A stretch of DNA of 64,000 nt from positions 40,540 through 104,539 of the forward strand of contig NZ_LOHE01000039.1 in assembly GCF_001559865.1 (NCBI RefSeq), given 5' to 3'. This document shows, piece by piece, positions 52,129 through 60,125 of the stretch. The translations under genes were made by a program, and so were the position numbers. The stretch comes from Abyssisolibacter fermentans (GTDB taxonomy: Bacteria; Bacillota; Clostridia; Tissierellales; MCWD3). The notes under the pieces were generated by a model, which was not told where the DNA came from, did not search any database, and saw only the letters and a list, made by a program, of their open reading frames with translations. Every line of letters begins with the position of its first letter. Position 1 is the stretch's first letter.

Positions 52129-53082
52129 TTATTCAGTATAATAAGATATAAAATCCAACACTTCTTCTTTATATCTCTCAGATTCATTAAAAAAAGCTTC
52201 AACATGGTTAGAATTCTCAAATGTAATCATTCTTTTTTCATTATGTGGTATAGCATTATGTAAATCTTTCCCCATATAATAAGGGCATACCATATCCGTT
52301 TTACTGTGTAATATCAGAGTGGGTACCATATTATTTTTCATAGCCTCCAAAATACTAACTTCCTCATATGTATACCCAAATAATATGAGGTTTGCCATAC
52401 TACCCAACTTTAAAAAATATGTTGTAGGAAGTTGAACTTTTGTCCCCATTTCAATATTCCACTTTATTTCTGAATACATACTACCGAAAGAACTATCCAT
52501 AATTGCAAAATCAAGATGCTGTGAAGCATGAAAACTACCTAAATAATAACCAATAGTAGCAGCCCCCATAGATTGTCCTAATACACCTATTATATTTTCT
52601 TTTGACATTTGACTTTCAATATATTCAATTACATCTTCTAGATCATCTTTTTCATAATATCCAAATGTAACTGTTTTAGCAGTATTCTCTCCATGAGCCC
52701 TCTGATCATAAAGAACAACATTATACCCATTCGCCAAGAACATTTCTGCCAGTGGAATCATTGCAGTATGATTCGTTTCATGCCAATGCACTAAAACTAT
52801 TGTAGAATTGTCAAAAGAATTATCACTAAAAATATATTTGACAGGTATTTTATGCCCATATCTGGATGAAAGTTCAATATCTCTTATTTTATTACCATAT
52901 TTATTATTAAAATCTAATAAATCATAATTCATATCATTTAAAAATAATTCTACTATTTCATTGGTATGCTTTTTAGTCATTCTTGAAGGAATGTACGCTA
53001 ATAAAATACCAATCAATATTGAAATCATTAAAAATACCACAAGTACCATAGAACCTTTCTTAATAATTTTTTTATGTCTCAT
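52129..53082 (-). CDS. membrane-anchored alpha/beta hydrolase
   Basis: A 317-residue protein with a membrane anchor (SMVLVVFLMISILIGILLAY at 11-30) and a catalytic domain of the alpha/beta hydrolase fold on the outer side. Nucleophile elbow GVLGQSMGAATIGYYLG with Ser171; oxyanion region VLVHWHETNHTAMIP; acid in HSKTDMVCPYY; His in NSNHVEAFF. The triad is complete, so it is probably an active esterase or peptidase. AAGGGGGAAGCG precedes the ATG. It is followed at 27 bases by the Cys-rich gene. Confidence 0.85.
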   Translation of the reverse strand: MRHKKIIKKGSMVLVVFLMISILIGILLAYIPSRMTKKHTNEIVELFLNDMNYDLLDFNNKYGNKIRDIELSSRYGHKIPVKYIFSDNSFDNSTIVLVHWHETNHTAMIPLAEMFLANGYNVVLYDQRAHGENTAKTVTFGYYEKDDLEDVIEYIESQMSKENIIGVLGQSMGAATIGYYLGSFHASQHLDFAIMDSSFGSMYSEIKWNIEMGTKVQLPTTYFLKLGSMANLILFGYTYEEVSILEAMKNNMVPTLILHSKTDMVCPYYMGKDLHNAIPHNEKRMITFENSNHVEAFFNESERYKEEVLDFISYYTE

Positions 53083-53149
53083 CGCTTCCCCCTTGAGTTA
53101 AATAAATAATCTGGATTTTAATCCTCTAGTGCTTAACTTGTATAATTTA

Positions 53150-53180
53150 TTCGTGTTCCTAACGTTCCTGATCCATTGAA
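53150..53180. repeat. type D fragment next to type A
   Basis: TTCGTGTTCCTAACGTTCCTGA followed by TCCATTGAACAATA matches the start of the copy at 38990 (TTGTTTCTAACGTTTCTGAACC). Only this end is left; it runs into the type A copy at 53187, indicating that the two element types can be joined. Confidence 0.45.
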
Positions 53181-53186
53181 CAATAC

Positions 53187-53388
53187 TTAAGAACTCCACC
53201 TACTTCATCATTTTATCCAATGGACTTTGTATATTTCTAAGACTATTTCATGTAGCATGTGTATTATATCTGCGTAGTCTTTGGACTTGAATGCCCTAAA
53301 AATTCCTGTATGTATCATGCTTGGACACTATTAATTATTATTATATTGACATACGTATCACCCAAAAAGAACCGTCCTCAGTGGGTAT
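53187..53388. repeat. type A element lacking the palindrome
   Basis: It starts inside the element at AAGAACTCCACCTACTTC and continues ATATTTCTAAGACTATTTC, GTATTATATCTGCGTAG, TCTTTGGACTTGAATGCCC, then a deletion joins ATTCCTGTATGTATCATGC to CTTGGACACTATTAATTATT and the end CCGTCCTCAGTGGG. The 334-base gap 53083-53416 holds this and a type D piece. Confidence 0.8.
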
Positions 53389-53416
53389 GACATCTTTTAG
53401 ATAATAAACAGTCAAG

Positions 53417-53902
53417 TCATACTTTATTAAAAATATTCACGCCATCTACAACCCAAAATCTATACTTTTCATCAATCATATTCAAAAAATTCTCGTACCT
53501 ACCAGTCCAATTATCTGGAATATAATTTTCATATGATACTGGTTCTGGAAAATATGATAACAGCAATTTCATATCAAAATCAATATATAGAGATGGTATA
53601 TAGTTAATTAACTCATTCTCCCCTATGTTTTCCACCTGTTTTCTTAATAACTCAGTTGTTATTTTATTATCATCCAACTTAAGTAAAAACTCATCTGCAT
53701 TGCTTTCATTTACTATATCTATGTTAAAACGATCAGAAAAATCTTCTTCATTCGGAACTGCATATCCTTTACTAATATAAGCTAGTACAAGTTTTCTCAA
53801 ATCCAAAAACCATACTTCTTTATCCGTTATGTACCAACTATATTTATTATTATACTTAACCAATACGATTATATCCTCAGCATATTTTGGCTTTAACTTC
53901 AT
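53417..53902 (-). CDS. hypothetical protein
   Basis: A 161-residue soluble protein. Marked stretches are KYNNKYSWYITDKEVWFLDL and SYFPEPVSYENYIPDNWTGR, rich in aromatic residues, with acidic helices between. No recognised domain or catalytic motif. AAAGGGGATAAGTTT selects the MKLKP start. It starts 34 bases after the stop of 53937-54164, so the two are probably one two-gene unit. A role as a pair with that gene is inference. Confidence 0.5.
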   Translation of the reverse strand: MKLKPKYAEDIIVLVKYNNKYSWYITDKEVWFLDLRKLVLAYISKGYAVPNEEDFSDRFNIDIVNESNADEFLLKLDDNKITTELLRKQVENIGENELINYIPSLYIDFDMKLLLSYFPEPVSYENYIPDNWTGRYENFLNMIDEKYRFWVVDGVNIFNKV

Positions 53903-53936
53903 AAACTTATCCCCTTTTCGTAAAAAAACAATATCT

Positions 53937-54164
53937 TTACAAAACTCTATAACCACTACATAATATTTTTCTATTTTTTATTTCAGGCATTTTACTTACA
54001 TCCTCTTTCCATTCATCAAATGAATCATATTCCTCTTTTGAAATTGGATAGTACTCTGGGGTATCACAAAATCCAGTTAAGATTTCAAAGGCAAATTGTT
54101 TTCCAAAAATCCCCACACTTAAATAATTTCCTGCTTTTTTCCTTTCGTAGTCCTTATAATTCAT
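53937..54164 (-). CDS. small hypothetical protein, first of a two-gene unit
   Basis: A 75-residue protein (MNYKDYERKKAGNYLSVGIF start). It is compact and aromatic-rich (GKQFAFEILTGFCDTPEYYP) with an acidic C-terminal helix. The ribosome site is ambiguous: GGAG lies 14 bases before the ATG and in-frame GTG codons occur upstream. It resembles no family I know; a partner of the protein encoded next is likely from spacing. Two-gene units of this size often encode toxin/antitoxin or immunity pairs, but no supporting motif is present. Confidence 0.45.
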   Translation of the reverse strand: MNYKDYERKKAGNYLSVGIFGKQFAFEILTGFCDTPEYYPISKEEYDSFDEWKEDVSKMPEIKNRKILCSGYRVL

Positions 54165-54280
54165 TATGCACTTAACATCTCCTCTCACTACCTATAGATG
54201 AATAACTTCTCAAATCTTTCTCTACATAGCCAACTAAATATGGCTTATAAATCTTTTAAATCTCAAAAGATTGTAAACAT

Positions 54281-54336
54281 GTCATATAACGGTTCCATAT
54301 TTCCTCCCAACGAACGGAAATACATTGTTAGCTGAT
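54281..54336. repeat. type D (attC-like) element, short
   Basis: GTCATATAACGGTTCCATAT, TTCCTCCCAACGAACGGAAA and TACATTGTTAGCTGAT: the two conserved ends with the folded middle deleted. ATATAAC and TTGTTAGC are the arms. It lies about 95 bases beyond the stop of the GyrI-like gene at 54431. Confidence 0.72.
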
Positions 54337-54430
54337 GTTGTGACTATTTAGCCGAAAATGTATTACCATATATTCAGGAACCTTTTGGTTAAATATCCGC
54401 CCAAAGAGACCAGTATGAATTCGAATTATC

Positions 54431-54979
54431 TTATTTAATCTGCTTTTTACATGGTGTATAAAAATCTAAGATTACATTTCCCCCTCTTTCTTCAGGAACA
54501 TTAAATCTCTCATAAGAATAGTATTCCATCTCAAAAAAACCATGTGTACTGTCATATTCATATCCATTCTCTTGTATAGCTTTTGAAATATGTTCAGAAG
54601 CGTTTACGTGTATATCTCCACCATTGTCATCTTCAGTTCTTTGTATCCACCCAATAGCCATTTCACAATTTGCAATATCCCTATATTCATATCCTTCTGG
54701 GACAGGAGTGTTGTGATTTACCAATACACCTGCAAGGTAAGTATATTCTTCATCTCCTGGTTTAAAATCGCCCATCCATCCTACTCTATCAGGAGTTTTC
54801 GTAGATCGTTCAGGTAAAGTAAATAAGAAGTCTAGGCTACCATCATCAGTCATACCTGCCCACAAATCTTGTATAGTACTATCATCAATCCCTATATCTA
54901 ATTTTTGAACAACTTTCTTTCCTATTACTCTTGCTTTTGCAAAAGTTAGTATATCAAATTTAACTAGTTTAGAACCCAT
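54431..54979 (-). CDS. GyrI-like/AraC effector-binding domain protein
   Basis: A 182-residue soluble protein with the small-molecule-binding GyrI-like (SOUL/BmrR C-terminal-like) fold and no DNA-binding domain. Recognisable are SLDFLFTLPERSTKTPDRVG, EEYTYLAGVLVNHNTPVPEG and the closing YDSTHGFFEMEYYSYERF. In other bacteria such proteins bind antibiotics, haem or gyrase inhibitors. AAGGAGGATAAAAA precedes the ATG. Consistent with the toxin-protection flavour of the array, but the ligand is unknown. Confidence 0.78.
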   Translation of the reverse strand: MGSKLVKFDILTFAKARVIGKKVVQKLDIGIDDSTIQDLWAGMTDDGSLDFLFTLPERSTKTPDRVGWMGDFKPGDEEYTYLAGVLVNHNTPVPEGYEYRDIANCEMAIGWIQRTEDDNGGDIHVNASEHISKAIQENGYEYDSTHGFFEMEYYSYERFNVPEERGGNVILDFYTPCKKQIK

Positions 54980-55084
54980 TTTTTATCCTCCTTAAATTGT
55001 TTTGCTATCCAAATACAACTATAAACCTTTTATGTGGAATACCACGATAATACAATTATCATCTTCGATATATAACAATTTCAA

Positions 55085-55402
55085 CTAACTCTTGCTTTCG
55101 CGAAACAAAGTTCGTGAAATCTACCTATAGTAGAACTCCACCTAATTCATCATTTTATCCAACGGACTTTGTATATTTCTAAGACTATTTCTTATAACAT
55201 GTGTATATATCTGCGTAGTCTTTGGACTTAAATGCCCTAGAAATTTCTGTATGTATCTAAGATCAGTTCTTCATTCTACTAAATGTGTTGCAAAAATGTT
55301 TTTAAATCCAGTGTATGAGTTATCATCATGCTTGGATACTATTAATTATCATTATATTGACACACGCGTCACCCAAAAAGGACTGTCCCTAGTAGGTGTT
55401 TA
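55085..55402. repeat. type A element with one palindrome arm
   Basis: AACTCTTGCTTTCGCGAAAC, AAAGTTCGTGAAATCTACC, TATAGTAGAACTCCACC, the recombinase remnant (GTATATATCTGCGTAG and GGACTTAAATGCCC), CAGTTCTTCATTCTACTAAA, GCTTGGATACTATTAATTATC, and the end AAGGACTGTCCCTAGTAGG, which provides the stop codon of the next gene. Confidence 0.88.
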
Positions 55403-55979
55403 AATTATTTCTGTCATTAAAGCTTTTTACAAATACGATTTCCTGATTTTTTGCCAAATTTAATAGTTCTTTTGCATCAATGTCTTTTTGAAAAATATCC
55501 GTAAATTTATAAACAGTAACATCTTTATCTCTTAGATAATCAAAATTATTATAGCACCAATTTATTATCATTTTAAATATATCTTCAATATGTTTTTCTA
55601 CATATATATTGGCATTTTGCCTAAATGAATATTCAAATAGAACTACATTATTTTCTCTTTCAAGTATGGTAAAACAATGTGAAGGGTTATTCTCTATATC
55701 ATCATCAAAAACTAAGTAATAAATATTACTTCTTAACCCCAATTTATCAAATATACTCTTTTCTAAATTTGCATAATCCCAACATATAGCTATTTTATCT
55801 TCAATAATTTTTTCTGGATCTATCAAAGTCCAATGTTTTGAATAAGTCTTGGGTCCTATATTGTTTTCTTTTTTGCCATCAATAACCATACCCCATTCAA
55901 ATTTATTTTCTTTAAAAAAATTAAATAAATCTTTTTCATCTTTAATACTAAAATTTTTTATTAATTCATTTAATTTCAT
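55389..55979 (-). CDS. transglutaminase/papain-like cysteine peptidase-fold protein
   Basis: A 196-residue soluble protein. AICWDYANLEKSIFDKL with Cys66 and SHCFTILERENNVVLFEYSF with His101 and an acidic partner form the expected Cys-His-Glu catalytic arrangement of minimal transglutaminase-like (YebA-type) proteases. The final residues and the stop codon (TAG within CCTACTAGGGACAG) come from the adjacent type A element, so the present C-terminus may differ from the ancestral one. AAGGAGATTATT precedes the ATG. Confidence 0.65.
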   Translation of the reverse strand: MKLNELIKNFSIKDEKDLFNFFKENKFEWGMVIDGKKENNIGPKTYSKHWTLIDPEKIIEDKIAICWDYANLEKSIFDKLGLRSNIYYLVFDDDIENNPSHCFTILERENNVVLFEYSFRQNANIYVEKHIEDIFKMIINWCYNNFDYLRDKDVTVYKFTDIFQKDIDAKELLNLAKNQEIVFVKSFNDRNNLNTY

Positions 55980-56052
55980 AATAATCTCCTTTTTGTCACC
56001 TGATTTACCTTTAAAATAGTTAATAGTTTAATACCAGTCCCCAGTGGGTATA

Positions 56053-56391
56053 TTATTGTATAATTTCATTATAAATTCGCTGAATATCTTCACCCATGTG
56101 CTTATGTCCAGTGAAACTTAAGACACGAGGATGTCCTTTTTCAATGATATGGTCAAATTGTTTTTTGAAGATATCAACACGTTCTTCTTCTGAAAAATTT
56201 TCTTTAAAATCTTCATGAACCCTCATACCATAATCAACAAATAGTTGGTACAACTCTTTATCTGACATAGTTTGAAGGTCTTCCAACGAATAATGTTTCT
56301 CATTAACCTCTTGATTAATAAATACCATGTAAAGAACCCCTGTAAATAAAATAATAATAGTTAACAATAAAAAAATTTGATTTTTTTTCAT
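56053..56391 (-). CDS. small membrane-anchored hypothetical protein
   Basis: A 112-residue protein with an N-terminal anchor (FLLLTIIILFTGVLYMVF at 7-24) and an extracytoplasmic helical domain (SLEDLQTMSDKELYQLFVDY, FDHIIEKGHPRVLSFTGH). It may be the soluble part of an unknown membrane complex. AAGGAGGTGCTCT precedes the ATG. Upstream lies a type A copy; 90 bases beyond its stop the next gene starts. Unrecognised family. Confidence 0.5.
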   Translation of the reverse strand: MKKNQIFLLLTIIILFTGVLYMVFINQEVNEKHYSLEDLQTMSDKELYQLFVDYGMRVHEDFKENFSEEERVDIFKKQFDHIIEKGHPRVLSFTGHKHMGEDIQRIYNEIIQ

Positions 56392-56495
56392 AGAGCACCT
56401 CCTTACGATACGATGGTTTTGTCAAAGATTTAAGCACAATCTTTGGCTATACCCATTGATTTTACTTAATACATATATCAGAACTTTGCCACCCC

Positions 56496-56795
56496 TATCC
56501 GAACTTTGGTTCGTGAAATCTTCCTGTAGTAGAACTCCACCTATTTCATCATTTTATCAATGGACTTTGTATATTTCAAAGACTATTTTTGTAACATGTG
56601 TACATATCTTTGTAGTTTTTGGACTTGAATGTCCTAGAAGTTCCTGTATGTATCTAAGATTAGTCTCTCCTTCCAGTAAATGTGTTGCAAAATGTATTTA
56701 AATTCCGTTTATAGCTTATCATCATGCTTAGACACTATTAATTATCATTATATTGACGCACACGTCACCCAAAAAGAAGCGTTCCCAGTGGGTGC
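56496..56795. repeat. type A element with one palindrome arm
   Basis: CCGAACTTTGGTTCGTGAAA, TCTTCCTGTAGTAGAACTCC, GTACATATCTTTGTAG, TTTTTGGACTTGAATGTCC, AGTCTCTCCTTCCAGTAAAT, TTATCATCATGCTTAGACAC and CACACGTCACCCAAAAAGAA, ending GCGTTCCCAGTGGGTG. The left palindrome arm and centre are missing. It fills much of the 437-base gap 56392-56828. Confidence 0.87.
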
Positions 56796-56828
56796 GGCAG
56801 TATATTGTTATATGTAGTAGCTTATGCA

Positions 56829-57347
56829 TTATATATAGCGTCTTACTCGATTCATATAGTTTTTATACTCTTCTTCAAATTCTTTTATACACCATCGTTC
56901 TTCAGATAAAATAAGATAATGTACAGAAATTTGAAATATAATAAGTATAACCAATAATAGCCATGAACCCGTTAACATACTACAACCTAGAAAATACAAA
57001 AAGAAAGCTACATACATAGGATTGCGGGAAATTTTGTATAATCCGTTTATATTTAATCCATTTTGATTTGGTTTAGCGAATTGTACAATTGATATAATAT
57101 ATAAAATCATGCCTAAAATATATATTCCTAATCCTATGTAATTTAAAATATCAATAAGTTTAATTTTCAAAAAAACTAAACTTATCATGAGAGACAACGT
57201 TGTTATTTGATAAATCCAATAAGCTACCTTTTCTTTGCCTTCTGTTGGTGGAAAAAATGCAGCACGTCTGGCTACCTCTTTACTCAGAAAACTTAGTAAA
57301 CCATAACGTATAAATATTATAGGTAGTACTAATATAAAACCATTCAA
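56829..57347 (-). CDS. isoprenylcysteine carboxyl methyltransferase-like membrane protein
   Basis: A 172-residue membrane methyltransferase-like protein starting at TTG (GGAGGAGATTTAA before it). The signature INGLYKISRNPMYVAFFLYF corresponds to the ICMT/PEMT SAM-binding motif, with membrane helices before (LSLMISLVFLKIKLIDILNY) and a short C-terminal EEEYKNYMNRVRRY tail. It is a shorter relative of 2745-3587. A phospholipid, quinone or peptide acceptor is possible; unknown here. Confidence 0.75.
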   Translation of the reverse strand: MNGFILVLPIIFIRYGLLSFLSKEVARRAAFFPPTEGKEKVAYWIYQITTLSLMISLVFLKIKLIDILNYIGLGIYILGMILYIISIVQFAKPNQNGLNINGLYKISRNPMYVAFFLYFLGCSMLTGSWLLLVILIIFQISVHYLILSEERWCIKEFEEEYKNYMNRVRRYI

Positions 57348-57600
57348 ATTAAATCTCCTCCATTACATTTAATATTTGCTTAAATTGCTATTAAGTATAA
57401 TGTTTGGTATTGTCGATGTTCACGCTCATGTCAGTAACATCTCTCTTTAATATATTATAGTATATATCACATTTTTTAAGAAATATTATTTTTACTTATT
57501 CAGTTTTTAATGTACGGTTATTTCTTATTAACTGCGTAATATTAATCAAGTGTGCATATTTTTTTACCTCAAAGGAATACCCTGATATGAATAAGTCAAT

Positions 57601-57780
57601 GTCATATAACGGTTCTTGTTTGCGACGTCTTAGAGCTTTACAAGGAGTCACTCATGGCTGTAAGCGTGCGAACGCCTAATGCGTCGACTGACTCGGTTAG
57701 CGAGAAGATGTGGCGCTCACTATCCGAGGCTTCTCATGCCCCAGAGCGTCCTTGTGCAAATACAGGGTTATACGCTGTCA
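57601..57780. repeat. type D (attC-like) element, long copy
   Basis: GTCATATAACGGTTCTTGTT, TGCGACGTCTTAGAGC, CTCATGGCTGTAAGCGTGCG, AACGCCTAATGCGTCGAC, TCGGTTAGCGAGAAGATGTG and AGAGCGTCCTTGTGCAAATA, ending GGGTTATACGCTGTCA. At 180 bases it is the longest copy; its middle matches 17885-18005. It starts 64 bases beyond the stop of the GNAT gene at 57844. The remaining bases of the 496-base gap 57348-57843 show nothing else. Confidence 0.85.
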
Positions 57781-57843
57781 TTAAAACCATATTAACATGC
57801 TGATTAAAACGTTTGTTTTTATCACATTGATATTTTAATAATT

Positions 57844-58668
57844 TTACAATTTCTTAGTCAGTTTATATGAATCAAATCCTTTTGGATCATTTTCTTTTAT
57901 CATAACTACTTCATATCCTTGCTTTTCGTAAAATTCTTTTGCTTGAAATTCTACAGTTCCTGTACTTATACTATAAACACCTAGAGACTTTGCTTTTTCT
58001 TCGATAATATTCATCAACTTAGTACCAATTCGATTTCCTCTATATACTTCATTAACAACAAGTCTATTTATGTACATTGAATCTTCAGTTATGTTAATTT
58101 GTATACCTCCAGCAAAATCACTATCTTCTATTGCTACAAAAATCATATCTTTTTCTTGTAAATTATTTATATTGTTTTCTTTATTAAATTTATCTATTTG
58201 CTCTTGTACTATGGAATCATAATAATTTATTTTTTCTGTAGCATAAATAATATCTTTCTGATTATTATTTTCTACTTCAAAATTTACATTTCTCATATGA
58301 AAACTTCTTGGGGTTTTTGGAGTACCTTCCATTTTTCCAACTAGCTCAAATCCAAGCTTCTTAAAATTTTGAAAATCTGATTCAACTTCTGTAATAAATT
58401 TTATTCCTACAGCCCTGTTTAAATAAAAAAGCTTTATTTCTGAAATAAGTTTTTTTAAAGCTTCTTTATCTTTATAAAATAAGCTATCAATATTTACCCA
58501 ATCCCAAAATAAGTTTGTATATATGGCACCAACGAGTACATTATCTTTTATAGCATAAAAATATTCACTTGAAAATTCTCTATTTCCTGTATATTTTAAA
58601 TTATAACTTCTTAAATGTTTACCAAGAATATCATGATACTTATAATCTTTATCTTCAATGTACTTCAT
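57844..58668 (-). CDS. tandem-domain GNAT acetyltransferase
   Basis: A 274-residue protein with two GNAT folds. The second has the CoA loop EVYRGNRIGTKLM with YRGNRIGTKL at 209-218 and TGTVEFQAKEFYEKQGYEVV at the end; the first (WVNIDSLFYKDKEALKKLI, FQNFKKLGFELVGKMEG) is weaker. GGAGGAATAGA selects MKYIED. It belongs to the same broad type as 22252 and 43370 but is not close. Substrate unknown. Confidence 0.85.
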   Translation of the reverse strand: MKYIEDKDYKYHDILGKHLRSYNLKYTGNREFSSEYFYAIKDNVLVGAIYTNLFWDWVNIDSLFYKDKEALKKLISEIKLFYLNRAVGIKFITEVESDFQNFKKLGFELVGKMEGTPKTPRSFHMRNVNFEVENNNQKDIIYATEKINYYDSIVQEQIDKFNKENNINNLQEKDMIFVAIEDSDFAGGIQINITEDSMYINRLVVNEVYRGNRIGTKLMNIIEEKAKSLGVYSISTGTVEFQAKEFYEKQGYEVVMIKENDPKGFDSYKLTKKL

Positions 58669-58685
58669 TCTATTCCTCCATTTAA

Positions 58686-59018
58686 TCGTGAATACCACTA
58701 ATATTAGAAGGATTTACGAACTTTGTTTCGTGAAATCTTCCTGATGTAGAACTCCTCCTACTTCATCATTTTATCAAATGAGCTTTGTATATTTCTAAGA
58801 CTATTATTTGTAACATGTGTATATAACACTGTAGTCTTTGGACTTGAATGCCCTAGAAGTTCCTGTATATATCTAAGATCAGTTCTTCATTCTACTAAAT
58901 GTATTGCAAAAATGTTTTTCAATCCTGTGTGTATGGCTTATCATCATGCTTAGACACTATTAATTATTATTATATTGACACACTCGTCACTCAAAAACAA
59001 CCGTCCCCCAGTGAGTGC
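58686..59018. repeat. type A element, full copy
   Basis: CGTGAATACCACTAATATTA, GAAGGATTTACGAACTTTGT, TTCGTGAAATCTTCCTGATG, the recombinase remnant (GTATATAACACTGTAG, TCTTTGGACTTGAATGCCC), CAGTTCTTCATTCTACTAAA, GCTTAGACACTATTAATTAT, CACTCGTCACTCAAAAAC and CAACCGTCCCCCAGTGAG. The left palindrome arm is cut to CGTG at the GNAT gene start. Confidence 0.9.
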
Positions 59019-59022
59019 AATA

Positions 59023-59796
59023 CTACATATTCTGTGACCGATAGATTGCAGGTATTTCTACATTTTCCTTAAATCCTAATTTCTTTGCGAGATTAATGGA
59101 TTCCTTTCTAAATGGCCAACAAGACCAGTTAGGTAATATATCATTATCAATACAATAATCAATGAATTGAAAGATAACACTAGTTGCATATCCTCTACGT
59201 CTATAATCCTCTTTTGTAGCTATTCCTATTTCTGCCTCACCTGCTCCTACCGCAACAGAGATGCATTCACTTATTATCTCTTCTTGATTAACAATACAAA
59301 ATCCAAACCTTAGGGGATAATTTATCAATTCTTTAAACTTGTGATATTTATTAACTAATTTTATATTGATTTTTGTAATATCATATTTGTTTGTAGTTAT
59401 ATTACTTTTACTTCTGACTTCTTTATATTTGTCTACATCAAAGTTAAAAGTTTTCCTATGAATGGTGATACAACCATGATCTTTGAGTGTTCTTTTAATA
59501 TCCAACCACTTATCAGAACATAAAAATAGTATTAATTCCTTATCCTTTGATTTTGGAATTTTAATATCGAAAATATAATTGATAATTCTATTATTAAAAT
59601 CGATATTACTTTCATGACCAACTAGATACGAAAAATCAGACTCAATAAATGCTGTTTTGGGTGTCTCAATATTATCAACAAAAATTCTACCTTTCGAGTT
59701 ACCTTCAACAACTGAAAATAATAATGCTCTACTATGGCTTATATTCTTAATCAATGGTATAATTCTATTAAAATCTTGTTTCTTTAATTCAAACAT
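59023..59796 (-). CDS. GNAT acetyltransferase with N-terminal partner domain (paralogue of 38166-38933)
   Basis: A 257-residue protein. C-terminal GNAT fold: GEAEIGIATKEDYRRRGYAT with YRRRGYATSV at 198-207, and SINLAKKLGF near the end. The N-terminal half matches the protein at 38166 (start M-x-ELK, KGR-[IV]-[FY]-V, FNN-[RN]), and the middle KWLDIKRTLKDHG corresponds to KKRLETYELLRIG. GGAGGAGACATATA precedes the ATG. Two cassettes of the same family 20 kb apart. Substrate unknown. Confidence 0.83.
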   Translation of the reverse strand: MFELKKQDFNRIIPLIKNISHSRALLFSVVEGNSKGRIFVDNIETPKTAFIESDFSYLVGHESNIDFNNRIINYIFDIKIPKSKDKELILFLCSDKWLDIKRTLKDHGCITIHRKTFNFDVDKYKEVRSKSNITTNKYDITKINIKLVNKYHKFKELINYPLRFGFCIVNQEEIISECISVAVGAGEAEIGIATKEDYRRRGYATSVIFQFIDYCIDNDILPNWSCWPFRKESINLAKKLGFKENVEIPAIYRSQNM

Positions 59797-59969
59797 TATA
59801 TGTCTCCTCCGTTTGTATATTAATTTTTCTATGTGATATTATGTGAGGAAACAACCATATTATTGTCCCTCAATTAAATAGCTTTTACCAATGGAATCAC
59901 CTACCTTATAAATAAGCTACACCCTACTCATCTAATACCAAAAAGGATTACCCAAGAGCGATATGTTAT

Positions 59970-60053
59970 CTAACTCTTGCATTCACGAACCAAAGTTCGT
60001 TAATTTCACTAATATTAGAAGGATTTACAAACTTTGCCCCAGTGGATGTTCAT
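59970..60053. repeat. type A element with large internal deletion
   Basis: AACTCTTGCATTCACGAACC, AAAGTTCGTTAATTTCAC and TAATATTAGAAGGATTTAC keep the left arm and centre; the right arm then runs directly into CTTTGCCCCAGTGGATG, the gene-proximal junction. The recombinase remnant and everything between are deleted. The 309-base gap 59797-60105 contains only this and a type D end. Confidence 0.78.
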
Positions 60054-60067
60054 ATAAATGTCCACCT

Positions 60068-60125
60068 GTCATATAACGGATTTGGATTTGCGAAGTTCAT
60101 GAGCATTAGCGAAACTTGGCTTGGC
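60068..60125. repeat. type D end overlapping a gene end
   Basis: GTCATATAACGGATTTGGATTTGCGAAG (two blocks), then GTTCATGAGCATTAGCGAAACT, which overlaps the stop codon and last codons of the hydrolase gene at 60106. Only one end of the element is recognisable. Confidence 0.5.

Noticed and set aside
53417..54164. Toxin-antitoxin pair
   Set aside because: Spacing suggests a two-gene unit but neither protein shows a known toxin or antitoxin motif.
47070..59018. CRISPR array
   Set aside because: The repeats are long, diverged and spaced by whole genes; no short regular spacers and no cas genes.
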